From: Durusdinium trenchii
Taxonomy: Eukaryota; Sar; Dinophyceae; Suessiales; Symbiodiniaceae
DNA length: 64,000 bases
Assembly (NCBI GenBank): GCA_963970005.1
Contig: CAXAMN010027484.1
Location: 1 to 64,000, forward strand
Reading direction: 5' to 3'
This document shows, in pieces, positions 27,001 to 39,000 of the stretch. The notes beneath the pieces were generated by a model. The model saw nothing but the letters and a program-made list of their open reading frames with translations, did not search any database and had not been told where the DNA came from. A program made the translations under genes and the position numbers. Each line of letters opens with the position of its first letter. Positions within the stretch are counted from its first letter, which is position 1.

Positions 27001-30000
27001 ACCGGAGTCGTTCTGGGTGTGTGTCGGTCATGGTTTTTTGGTTTCCAGAAGTGTATCCATAGACTCGGAGAAAGAGGCAGGACTTGGCTCAAGTTGCCAG
27101 GATGTTCCCTACGAAGAATTTGGTGTCCCTTCTCATCCCTTCTCCGGAAAAGGGTTTACACTCCTTGATCAATGATCGGACGGAAGTGGAGGGAAAGAGT
27201 CTCGGATGCGACGCGGAAGTGGAGGGGGGGGTGAGTGAGTTCACCACCTGTTTTGGGTCTTAAAACGACGGTTCAGAGTTCATCCGGCAACGGGGCCATG
27301 CCATCGTAACCATGATGATCACAGGAAGAGTACACTCCCCCAAACTCACATAGACCCTACAACCCTATAAGGTTTTGGCCACTGGGTCCTGAGGTCCCAT
27401 TGGTGATCTCAGGGAGTGAGTGTCCGTGGCTCGGGGATCTGCCGTGGCGCTGCAGCCGTGCGTCGCGCCCGCGAGGATTCGCGGACCTCAAAGTTGCACA
27501 AGAGACCGCCGACAAGGCAACGGCGCATCGGGTGGTTCTGAGTTTGGGCATTGGTTGGAAAACCATGTAGTAGAAAGACTAAAGAGGAGAGAACAAGAAA
27601 GACTTGATCAATTTCAAGAATCCTCCCATGTATATATAGATACGACGATTGTTTCAAGAGGAGGGAGTCAGAATGGTGTGCTGGATTTGCCCCACGCCGT
27701 CGACCAGACGACCATCCCGAGCTCTTCAGCCGATCGGCCAGGCACGGGAAGAGCAACTGCACTGCTGGCATCAGCACAGTGAGCAGTTGGAGCAACGAGC
27801 ATCCGAGATCAAGGCGCGCATAGAAGCTGGCCGTGTGGCTTCGCTGAAGCCAGCTGGCTTGCTCGGCGGACCTGGGTGGCAGAGATGAGCTGAAGGGGCA
27901 GGACATGAGAGGACTCGAGGTTCCACATGCCCTAAAGTCTACAAAAGACCAAGCCCTGGCTTCCCACCTTGGCTCCTGCACTCTTCCCGAACCGAACCGG
28001 CGAAGCGAAACCCTCGCGTCGAAGCGCAGCACCGTCCGTCGCAGCAGGCGCTGAAGACGCAGTGGAACGACGTGTCGCAGCAGATGGAGCAACTGATGGA
28101 AGCTCGTCGAGGCGACTCGTGCAGTGCCGTGGACCCTTTTTTTTTTGGGGACCGATGGCCGCATGCAGGTGAAACGGCGCGATGGAATGGATGGTTGGGA
28201 GAAGTCGCTTTTTGTTGGAACGGAAAGGCTTTGATGTTCTAGGGTTATCTAGGGTTCAGAATTTGTGAGATTCAAGATGATTCAAGAATATCAAAGGTTT
28301 GGTTCACCAATCTGAGATGGTGTGGGGGGGGTGATGGTGAAGAGGACAGAAGGCCTACAGGGGATCTCATGATAGGATCCGTCCACTCACAATCGGAGCT
28401 TTGAGTTTAGTTCTGAGGCAAAGATGCTGTAGAGGTTAGAGGATATTTATAGAAAGGCTTGTATGTAGAAATGGCGGGAACACATGGCCGATCTTTCTTT
28501 CAAAAGTTGTACCATGGACCCTAAGAATCAAGGACCCGACCCGCTCGGTGAAGGTTTGGTTCGGGTCCAAACCCTCCAGTTCGGAGGGTCCAATGATTCT
28601 TAGGGCAAGAGTGGTCCACCGCATCCAGTCGATGAAACAAGGAGTGGTCCGCGATTGCCGCAGCCTGATGTCTCTATCAGCCATTGTTTCGTTCCACATG
28701 GTTCCCCCACTCGCCGTGTTTGTCTTGTCTGAGATCTTGGAAAGGGTTCAGCACATGATATTACCCCGCCCACTAACTCATATGGTTACGTGGCATGGCA
28801 TGGTCCCTTGGAAGACCTGTTTTTTTCCGAATACCAACCAGGCGTGTGAACTCACTCCACTTAACTCATGTGAGTTCCAGGGAGTCTACTGCTTGTGGGC
28901 GAACCCCCGCGGCGCTAGGCATGCGCACAGAGCTGCAAGGCTGCCAAACAGCCGAGAGGCAGAGACCGCTGCACCGGGCCTTTGGGTTGGGCCCAGGTGG
29001 CTGGCCAAACATATCAGATCAAATTGATACAGAGTCCTGACTCCCTTGAAGTATTCTCACCGTTTTTTAGACTCTTTTAGAAGGTTGCCCCATCTTAACG
29101 CCATCAGGGCATAATTTTGAGCTTAAAGATGAGCCTGAATAGGGTCAAATTGATGACCAAGACCTCAACTCAGGAGATGATAAGTTCACTATTCTCACTC
29201 ATTATGACTAGCATTTAGTTGGGACCTTAGTTTTTCTCTTTTGGCAGTGCATTATTATTTGCAAATGTTTTCCTCAGAGGGTGGTACCTGGTCGCTTGGG
29301 ACACGTCTCTTTTTGGGGTCGCTTGAAAAGGGCCATGGAGGCATTTGTGTTTTTTCCTGAAACGCAGAGCATGGAAGGCCCGCCCAAGACTTGGGTCTTG
29401 AAACGCCAGCTACCCTGCACCATCCTGCACCCCTCATTTCAAACCCAAGACCTGAGAAATACCGATCAAAACACCATCCCAAACAAAAACCACTGAACGC
29501 CCTTATTCAGCCCTTTCCGAGCCGCCGAGCCGCCGCGTGGCCCACCGCTCCCACCGCTCCGCTTCGGCGCCGTCAGGCAACTGGAGGGCCGTTTGGAGCG
29601 GCTCTTCGCCATGGCCACGCAATGCTCCGAAGGAGCGGGTTTGTTCGGTGGTCGGTGGCGTGGAGGGGCGTGGGGGGTTCCAAATCAGAAGACGGTCATA
29701 GAATGGTTCTCAGGTTCTCAAATGGGATACTCAGGAGTATCTCAGGGATGAAGCAGAGTATCTCAGAGTAGAACTCAGAATATCTACCGAATAGTCAGTG
29801 ATAGAATGGTTCTCTGAGGACCCGGAAGATTCTCATGAGAGTATCAGGGAATGCTCAGTTTCGGAGTTCCGGCCGTGCCATGGAGTGCCACACATCAGGA
29901 GTCCCTCACCGATCATCCCAGACACAACCTGTCTGGGACTGTCAGTCCGGACTGCCTTCAAAACGGCCAGGGGTGGTGGTCTGGGGGGTCAATATATGCC

Positions 30001-33000
30001 AGTCCCAGACAAGTCGTGTCTGATCATGGGTCTTAAAAAGCATCCCGACATGGAGCTCGTGGCATGAGAAGAATTACTCAGTATATAGATCCCGTCCCAT
30101 CGACTGGTTGTCCTCTGCCACCAAGTCCTCTCGCGAACCTCGCCAGGTTTGGGCGAAGTGAAAGCCTTCGCGCGCGAGTGCTCCGAGCGCGTGCAGCAGC
30201 AAAGCAAAGAGCTGGCAGAGCAACGCCTGGGCGAAGTGAAGGTGGGGGCGCCACCGTCTCAAGTCCGTCTCAAGTGGATCAGCTACAGACCACGAGGATG
30301 TGTACAAGGTCGAAAACATGTGTGTTTGGCACTCGAAACCGAAGAGGGGAAGGCAGGGACCACCCCATCTAGAACAGGCCCATCTCTGGCCTCCTTCGGC
30401 GACGACTGGCGACCATTCCAACGAGGTCAAGGGTAGGACCTTTTGGGGTAAGGCTTGCGTCACCAGTCCCCACAAGAGAGGCCCTGGCAGGTTTGCTGAA
30501 GCCTCTGCATTCGATTCTGCAAGCAACGATGCATGGTTGTTCATCCAAGTTGTGCACTCACGACCAGATCACCAGCATCTCCATTTGGTCAGGAACTGGT
30601 GGAGCGGCGGTCAGCTGAGACTGCAGCGAGACTGGAGGTGCCGCAGAAAAAAACCGTTCAGAAAGGGTCTCGAAGAAACGCGTGGAGCGAGCGTTTTGGA
30701 GCCCAGACCCGACCCTGGACCCTCCGTTCAAGGACTTTGGGGCCGTACCCGAATTATTCTGGAGTGGAGGGGTCCCGACCCGAACCAAGCCCGCTTTGGA
30801 GGGACCGGGAGTCGGCCTGTTTTCACGGAGCGTCGGGGTGAGCGTTCCTTTCTATGACTTCGGGCGAAAACCAAATGGACGGATTGCCCCCTCCCCAAAA
30901 AAAAGGCATATATACCCTAGGCTTCCAAGACCATTAAAAAAATAGGCTAGCACACGGCAACCATTTCTATGAGCTCTGCGACTATTTCCATAAGATGTTA
31001 GAAGATGATGCCCTTCGACTCACCCTGACTCCAGCCTATTTGCCAGGCATCGTCATTTTCGCTGATGCTTCGCTCAAGCGAGCATGTGCTCGAGATACCG
31101 AGCATGAGCTCGAGGTGAATGGTCACACATAGCTATAGACTAAAGGCCTTCATGTTGACATTATTCATGTCACACACACACACACCCAGGGAAACAATGA
31201 TGACACAATGTGTCAAGCATGCACCAGATGTTGGCAAACAAAATAAAGAGTGCCAATCCAATGTTTGCGGCGCACGCTTCGTTCATGGAGTGTGGCTTTG
31301 AATGAAGCGAGCGCTTCGAAAGCGTTCAGGGCTTGGTGTGAGATTTTGCTTAGAGCAGTAACAGTGGACTAGCTAGCTAGTAGTTCCTTTTCTGTTCAAG
31401 CAACATCTGCCTACCTGTACTACAGGCACCTTTGAAGCATCTTGCAAAGATGACATTGTGGACTTGGATGAGGACGAGCTGAGCGACTCAGGTGCGCGAT
31501 CCCGCCTTTGCAGGGTCTATGGGTCAAACACGTCGACATTTGGTCCAGGTTGAGAGATGTTTGTTGGGTAAGCATGCATTGCAGCTTTGCATCAATGAAC
31601 TTGTGCATTTACAGTGCACATATTTCAAGCCACTAAAGCACTGCAACCCAGTCAGCTTGTACAGCGTGAAGCCATATACATGCTCGAGTACATTTTGCAA
31701 TTGACCGCAGTGATGTCTTTTTCACATATATTCACAGTGGTTGACATACCTTGTCAGGGCATTGGCACTTTTTCAGGGCTTATCCATTGGGATAAGTTTG
31801 TTGCAAAGATGGCCATGGCGCTTGCGAAGACACCTTGCGTTTTGACTCGCACAGAAGAGGTCAAGGCAATGGGTTACTGCAAGGGCTGGAGGTACACACT
31901 TGCCTCTGGATCAAACACTTTGAACAAATAATAGATCGATCTATATAATGAAAAGAATTGGAGCCATATTGATTGAGCAGTGTTGGCCAGTCTGCACTCT
32001 GTGTGTGTGTGTGTCATGTATTAATTATTAGTTTCTTATGGCATGCAAAACATGTGCCGTATTTCCTGTATCATGTCCAATCACGTGCACGTGTGTCATG
32101 TGTGCATGTGTGTGTGCAGGCGTTTTTGCTCGATGTGCTGGAGGAGGACAACTTCTTGGAAAAAAGGAGGAAGCTTCTCCGTCAAAGAGCAGGACTGTCC
32201 GACAATGACCGGAAGAAGGTGCCTTTGTGGGGAATTTGTTGTTGCGCCACACTCAAGGGTGTGATCCCAACCAAAACCACAATAAATCATGAATAATCGA
32301 GAATTCAACTGAAAGGATTGGATCCAACAGGACTTGACATCTTGAGCCTCAGCCCAAAGCCGGAAAACATCCAACAAATATTTGTAATCTTGATTGAGGG
32401 TGTTTGTTCCTGATGCCTGGGAGAATAACGATTGGTCGCAAGTGATCATCAAAATCTCCCAATAGGGGTCAACCCAGGTGTGTTTTTGATGGCAATGAAC
32501 CCTTAAAATACAACTTCACCGCCAATGCTCATTGACTTCATACAGTTCATACGTTCATAGTTCATACAGTCAGTGCAATGATCATGATATATCGTAGTCC
32601 AGGAATCATCGATGCATGCATGCGCCTACCCTTTGTTTTTACCATCTATTCCTTTCGCCAGGTGCCAAAGTTCCAGTTCATCATTGTCGACCGTTCTCGG
32701 GTTGGTGAACGGGAGGCTATCTCTTTCTACTCGAACATTATTTCATAGGCCTAGCAGTCTATCTTGCCATGGCAACTGCTTTCTTGCAGTGAAACTGATT
32801 CATCAATGAGAGCCTGCCCAAGCAGGTGGAATCTGAGCACAACCATGCTGTGATCTTGGAGTACTTGGCTGGGTTTGCACATGATTTGCCCCCCTGCCCT
32901 CGATGTACAGGCCTGGACGGTCAATCACAGTACGCTTTTGTGTTCCATGTCTAAAGAAAAAACCTTGGCCCCATGCCTCTTGATCAGGCCGCCTTGTCTT

Positions 33001-36000
33001 GGGTGAGCCAGCACCTCGCCCTCAACCCTTGGTCCAATCCAAAGCTACATGAGGTGCACTATCAAACGTGTTGGTACATTGCACCACTAGTGCTTTGAAG
33101 CATGTCGCAAGACCTTGCCCAAAATGTACGTTTTGACTGTAATGGCAGGCCTGGGCAGAAACTGAAGGGGGCATATTGAGGAAATGTGCTGCATATTGCA
33201 TGGACAGATTCCAGCGATATCGTAATTCCAGGCTGGGATTGATCATTCCATTCTGTCCAACAAACACGTAACGAAAAGCTAGTCGCAGCTAGTGAGTGCA
33301 ACAATAATGCGCATCTCAAAGCCAGATCAACCCTCCTGGGAACGCCCGACTTGCATAGACTTGCAGGAAAGGGCATGGTCCGATGCAAGAACTTCGTGCT
33401 GTCATCTACGCCAACCTGAAGGAATTTGCATGTTGTGTGTATTCTAGGGCCAGGGCACTCCTGTTAGGAATTTAATGGGGGGCCCAATGTGGTTTCACTT
33501 TAATTCCTTCAGTGAATGGTATGCATGTTTTTAAAATGCCCGCAATGAGAAGCATACATATATAGACCGCATGTGATTATAATTGTCTACAACTTTTTCT
33601 ACACTGTGCTGTGGAAAGGTCGTGTGCCACCTCCACAACCATCCCCCTCACTTCAACTTTGCCAGGAGCATGGGATGCTATCACCTGATGGGAAAAAGAT
33701 TCCCACACGAGGGATTGGCGCACGCCGAGTGAAGCAAGAAGAGGCAGTTTCTTTCCGTCAACTGGATATCAAATTGTGATACTTCCATGGCCATCTAGCT
33801 TTCAAACCAAATATAGTTAAACAAGCGCAAGCTAGTCGATAGCCTAGTGTATTTATTAATTGAATTGTTTGACTGCCAGGCAGCCAAAAGAGCCGTCTAC
33901 ATCGACGACGCGGAGACGCAGGCAATGGACTACACCGATTCCCAGGTCTCCCCCATCCGATCCTTTCCGGCTCTGACCATCGCAAGCGGCCTTGCTCCTG
34001 CAGAGCCAGCAGCACCTACACCAGTTGATGAGGAAGATGAGGAGGAGGGTGAATCAGGGGAGGAAGAAGAATTGGACTCCGATGAGGAGTATGCTTTGGA
34101 GGAGGTTGTGGAGATCCACGACCTGAACGTGATTGAGCTTGACTCAATGGATGACCCTCCCAAGCAAAACCCACCAGAGGAAGTGGGTTTGACAGATCCA
34201 GAGCCTACACCTAAGCTCTCCCAGGCTTCACCTCATGCTCCCCAGGAACCTTTGTTGGAAGATGAGAAAGGCCCGCTTTGCCCTGGACAACACCGGGCCC
34301 TCCAGGAACCTCAACGTGCCCCTGAACCTGAGCTCGAGGAGTCTCAAAAGGAATCCAAAAAGGAGCCTGACCAATCTGAACCGGTAGATCCCCAAGTACT
34401 GGTGGATATTGAAGAGATTGTGGAGTCTGATAGTGAGAAAGACCCAAAGAATGAAAGCAGAGGGGCCTTCAAGGTGGGGACCTAGTTGGCCGAGTCGACC
34501 CTATGTTACACAATTAAGTTGTGTCCAGTTGTATAGTAGGTTCTACTTTGATCGAGATACGTATAACATATACTCAAACTGATGTAAGGGTAGGATTGCT
34601 TCCAGCACTCAACTGAACCAATTTAGATCATGCCGCACACTGCTTTGCACCAATCAGGACCGGGCGCCTTTGAAAGAGGAAGTGAGCATTCCGCAAAGCC
34701 TGCAGGATCAAGCTCAAGCTGCGTTGAAGCGTTTTGACCATGAGGGAGGGGCAAAGACTGAAGATCACATGGCTGAAATGGTTAAGGCACCGTAGCTACA
34801 GTTCAAACGTGTTTCTTTCTCAGTCATTAAGTAAAAGGGGTGGAAAGCTGTTGCGACTGATGATGAAACAATTACTATCAATTACTGTAATTGTGATGAT
34901 GACTCGATCAATCTTGTATAATGATGCTTTGCAACACCGCCTTTACACATATTATATTATATATTAGGGGCACTTCAAAGGAATTGCAAGTACATATCCC
35001 CGTTCCACTCGAGAAGAAGTAGTAGATGGTCAGATAGTACAACTTGTGAATTGACTTTCAACCTTAGTAGCACCTTGATAGACTGGCATGCAAAAATGTC
35101 AGGCAGGATGATCCCTGACCCACAGCCTTCAGCTCTTGCCTTCTGAAGGCACAAGGAGCCCTTCGTCAGATGATTCGCGAAAGTGAAGATCCTGACAAAT
35201 TGCTTCAGGAAGAGCTTCAGGGAGAAGAAGAGGCAAAACAAAAGAAGAGCAAAAGTAGAGGTCGTGGTCGAGGGCGTGGTGGTGGCAAAGGCAAAGGGCG
35301 TTCTCGAGGGGGTGGCAAGCCTGGTCGTGGGCGTGGTGCAGGAGGAAAGAAAGGCCAAGATCAGGAAGATCAGGAAGTGCCGGAGATTAAGGATGATGCC
35401 CCACCTGCTGAGGAAATTGAGATTCTTGACACACCTGTCAAGAAGGAGGGCGAGACGCAGCCAACCAAAGCTGCAAAAAGGCCTCGTTTGTCCAGGAGAC
35501 ACTCAAGGCAGCTGAAACGACTTAAGGCTATGTCTCCGTCCAGCTCTGGCAAGAAGCGGAAGATGCGTGATAGAGATCCAAGTCCACCCAAGAATGAGGT
35601 TGAAGAGGAGGCAATGCCTGCTGCTGGAGCAAAGACTGAACGGAGGAGAAACAAGAAGAAGAGAAAGGCAAGCAAGAAGGAGGCAGAGAAGAAAAGCAGG
35701 GAGGGAGAACCACGTGAGGAAGATCGGAAGAAGAAGCCAAGTTCAGTTTTAGTTGAACCAGATCAGGAAAGGAGCGCTCGAGGGAAAACAACAAAGAAGA
35801 CGATGACAGCTGAAGAAAAGGCTGCGGTCTATGAACATGCCAAGGACCACAGCCATAATTTGTATTTATTGTGATCACTAATTAATATAATTGATGCAAA
35901 TGCAGATCCAATGCATTGCGATGCCAACCCCACACTAAAACATGCTACATGGGTTCCAGTGCAGTGACAATGGAACACAATTGCTTTAAAGCAGCTACTA

Positions 36001-39000
36001 TCCATGAAAATTGAATCCTGCTAGGTCGTTTGAGATTGCAAGACAAACCACTCGTCGGCCTCAGGAGGAAAATTGGGCGACGCTTTGTCAGGTTGCCGAT
36101 GAGGATCCAGACCTGGCAAAGGTTCTGCCGAGTTCGACTGGTCAAAAGTCTTGGTCTTAGCAAAATGGGCCGGTGCATTTAAATTATTGCATGCTGGAAG
36201 AGCTTTTCGAGTTTGACAATATGTGTGGAAGATCGATCTAAACTAGTAACGTTATATTTTGTAAAATATGACAGCTAGCTATGAAAAGTAGTTATGCGAT
36301 TCACTAGTGGTTATATTTTATTTTGTGAATCCCCGAAATGGCTGTGGGACTGTGCATCCACTGATGCACATATGCTTAGGTGCTTGACACTGCATCCGCC
36401 AGATGGTAGCAATGACGTGTCGAAGATTCAGGTCTTGTTGGGCTCTTGGATGGGATTGCCAATCTCATGCTGGATCAAACATGGAAAGCAAAGAACAAGA
36501 TCATGGTTTTCACTTGCCAGTTCAGTCGTGCTCCTGCCATTTTGATTTCAAGAAGCCTGCCCCCCTCAACACACTCATTCTGTGACTGCCTGAGGCTTGT
36601 CCAATCGCAAAGCACCGGCGCCTCCTTCTTTGTTACGCGAGCTGATGGGATTGATGACAGGGTGAAGAAAGTAAACAAAACCTTTAAGTCCACCATCCAG
36701 GCACAGTTGATATGTGACAACCAGGATATATATATATATTATTATATATGCACTGATTTGTGGTTTGATCTAATAATGAAATCAAGGCCAATCTTCAAGA
36801 TTCAACAGACTGCCTATTTTTCGAATTTGCTTGCACAGTTTGCTGCTATATAGGCAGCAACCTGTCCAGTCCTGTGGCATCACTTGCAGGCTCGAAAGAA
36901 AGGTTTGACCTTGGGCTGGAGCACCAATGGAGGTTGTGGACCAGCGTGGGTGGCCCAGTTCATGGCTTTGTAAAGCAAATTCAAACAGGTGGTGACTCAC
37001 TATGATGCTGATCTAGTGGAATAAAAAAACTAGGAACAAATCATACAAACATAAATAAAATAGGTGAACATAGTACTAGTAGTCATCAACATTCTGTTCC
37101 ATTTCTGCCTGGGTCCTTGATTCTGCATGCATTTGCCATCTACAGTGATTGGTTGGGGTTGCCCTGCAAGCCTTCTACGATCGACCTGGCTTGGTTGTTG
37201 TGCTTCTACTTGGAAATTTACAGTGTTTACCAGCATGATCTATTTGTCAGTATGGAATCCAAACTGCTTTGAGTCGAGCTGTGAAATTATCGGTCAGGGA
37301 GGTGTCAAACAACCGGGTACGACAATTGATCTTTTGACATGACTAATGGCTGAGGTGTGTCAACTTAAATGAAAACTCACTAGTACGACTGCACCTGGGG
37401 CCATCCTTCTGAGGTGGAAGCTTGCAAAGAAGATTGCTGGATGGCAGTCCTCTCCTCCAGGGCCATGAATGGGGATGGCCAGCACCAACCGTTTATGAAC
37501 GATTTTCAGGAAGTCTGCATGATTTGGCGGTGTGTTGTGAATCGTTACTGCCCTTGGAATTGATCAATGATTGGGTCAAAGGTTGGTGTTGGGCGTACGC
37601 GCCGTGGATTGAAATACTGGTGTCAAACGCGCATCACCAGTGGGGTATTCTCACACAGTGCATAGAACCACAACCCTGACCCCTGAAAACAAGGAATCAA
37701 ATGTGGCTTATTTTAGCTTTACTCAAGGACTGTGCTGGGGCCAAGAAGTGTCTTTCCAGGATTTGTGGTCTGCATTGTGTCACCAATATTGACTAGCCTG
37801 TATGCTCTCCAAGCCAGTCGCCAAGACCCAAACGGTTTTCCAGGGCACGACTTTGTGCAATTGAGAGTGAGTATGGACATCGACCATCAGTTGGGCCCTT
37901 CGTTTGTTTAAAGTTTAAAATGAAATTGATGTTTGTTGCTTTTGGCTATAGGTTCATGGTACCTCCGAGTTTCTGTAGCCATGGGATTGGTGACAGGCAT
38001 CTGAATGGATGCAGCTACCCAGGACATTTTGCACCTAGCGTCGCTTTGGGGAACGGATCTGGGAAAACAAAAACGTGACAGCAGCCACCTGGAATTGATG
38101 CGATGAGGACATGTTTGCATGTACAAAGGACACCGTGTGTACACATATTATTTGCTGTGCGTTCACAGATATATTATAGTATATTATGTAATATTTCGGC
38201 CTTCTTCTGTGTAATGATCATGAGTTATAAATACTCGTGAGTTCTAAGTGCAGTACATTGAGAAAGAAGGAAATGCAGGTCCTTCGTCACTGAACATTAT
38301 ATAATGGACTTCTCCAGGTAATATACTGCCCAAGTCTTGTCCAAGCCACTCCATGCAAGCCTGCAGCTTTTTCATCGCTCCTTGGGGCTGCTTCTTCATC
38401 TGACGTGGAAAGATGACACGTCAGCGGGGTCATGGCGGTGTGGAAGCGTGGAGGATGAAACCCATCGCTTTGAGTGCCACTGCATCAGCTCTACTTTTGA
38501 GTTGGGGCTGCCCCCTAGAAGTGTCTCTTGCCAACATCATTCACCTGGGGAAAGCAGTCTCAGATTAAGAATATTTGTGTGTGAGATGCTGCAATGTTTC
38601 GAAGGGCTGGTTCTTCTGAGAGAACAATCATGTCAGAGTTTGGATGCACTTAGCCAGGAATCTTGAAACGCCTAGCGTCTTTCTTAACCAAGGTTGCATA
38701 TGTGTGATTTCATCGCACAAATCTGTCCAAACTGTGAATCCCGCAGGGCTGGGTACTCAGATTGCACTTTTTGCTCGGTTGGACCTTGGTTTTGAGATGG
38801 TCTTCATTGTTCAAGAAAATGATTGGTCGACTTGTTAGGCCAGATCATGTTTTGCAAAAAATGCATGCATGGAACGACGTCCTTATAGTACGCACATTAT
38901 ATTATATTCCGTGTTAACAATATATTGCTACTTGTAAATGATATTATATATATATATTATCTTCTAAGTCTTTGACTTTGTTCACTTCCTATGGGTTCTC

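Noticed and set aside
27089..27098. TTGGCTCAAG, matching the last ten bases of the dinoflagellate spliced leader
   Set aside because: Ten bases only, inside an intron, without the rest of the leader or an adjoining gene start; similar shorter hits occur at 47838 and 62345.
27409..28164. 251-codon minus-strand frame
   Set aside because: It is antisense to exons B7a, B7b and C8, whose phases and splice sites fit the cassette; a by-product of leucine-rich coiled-coil coding.
34975..35502. 175-codon minus-strand frame and others opposite the basic exon
   Set aside because: Shadow of the K/R-rich exon at 35149-35844 (F/L-rich because of AAG and AGA codons).
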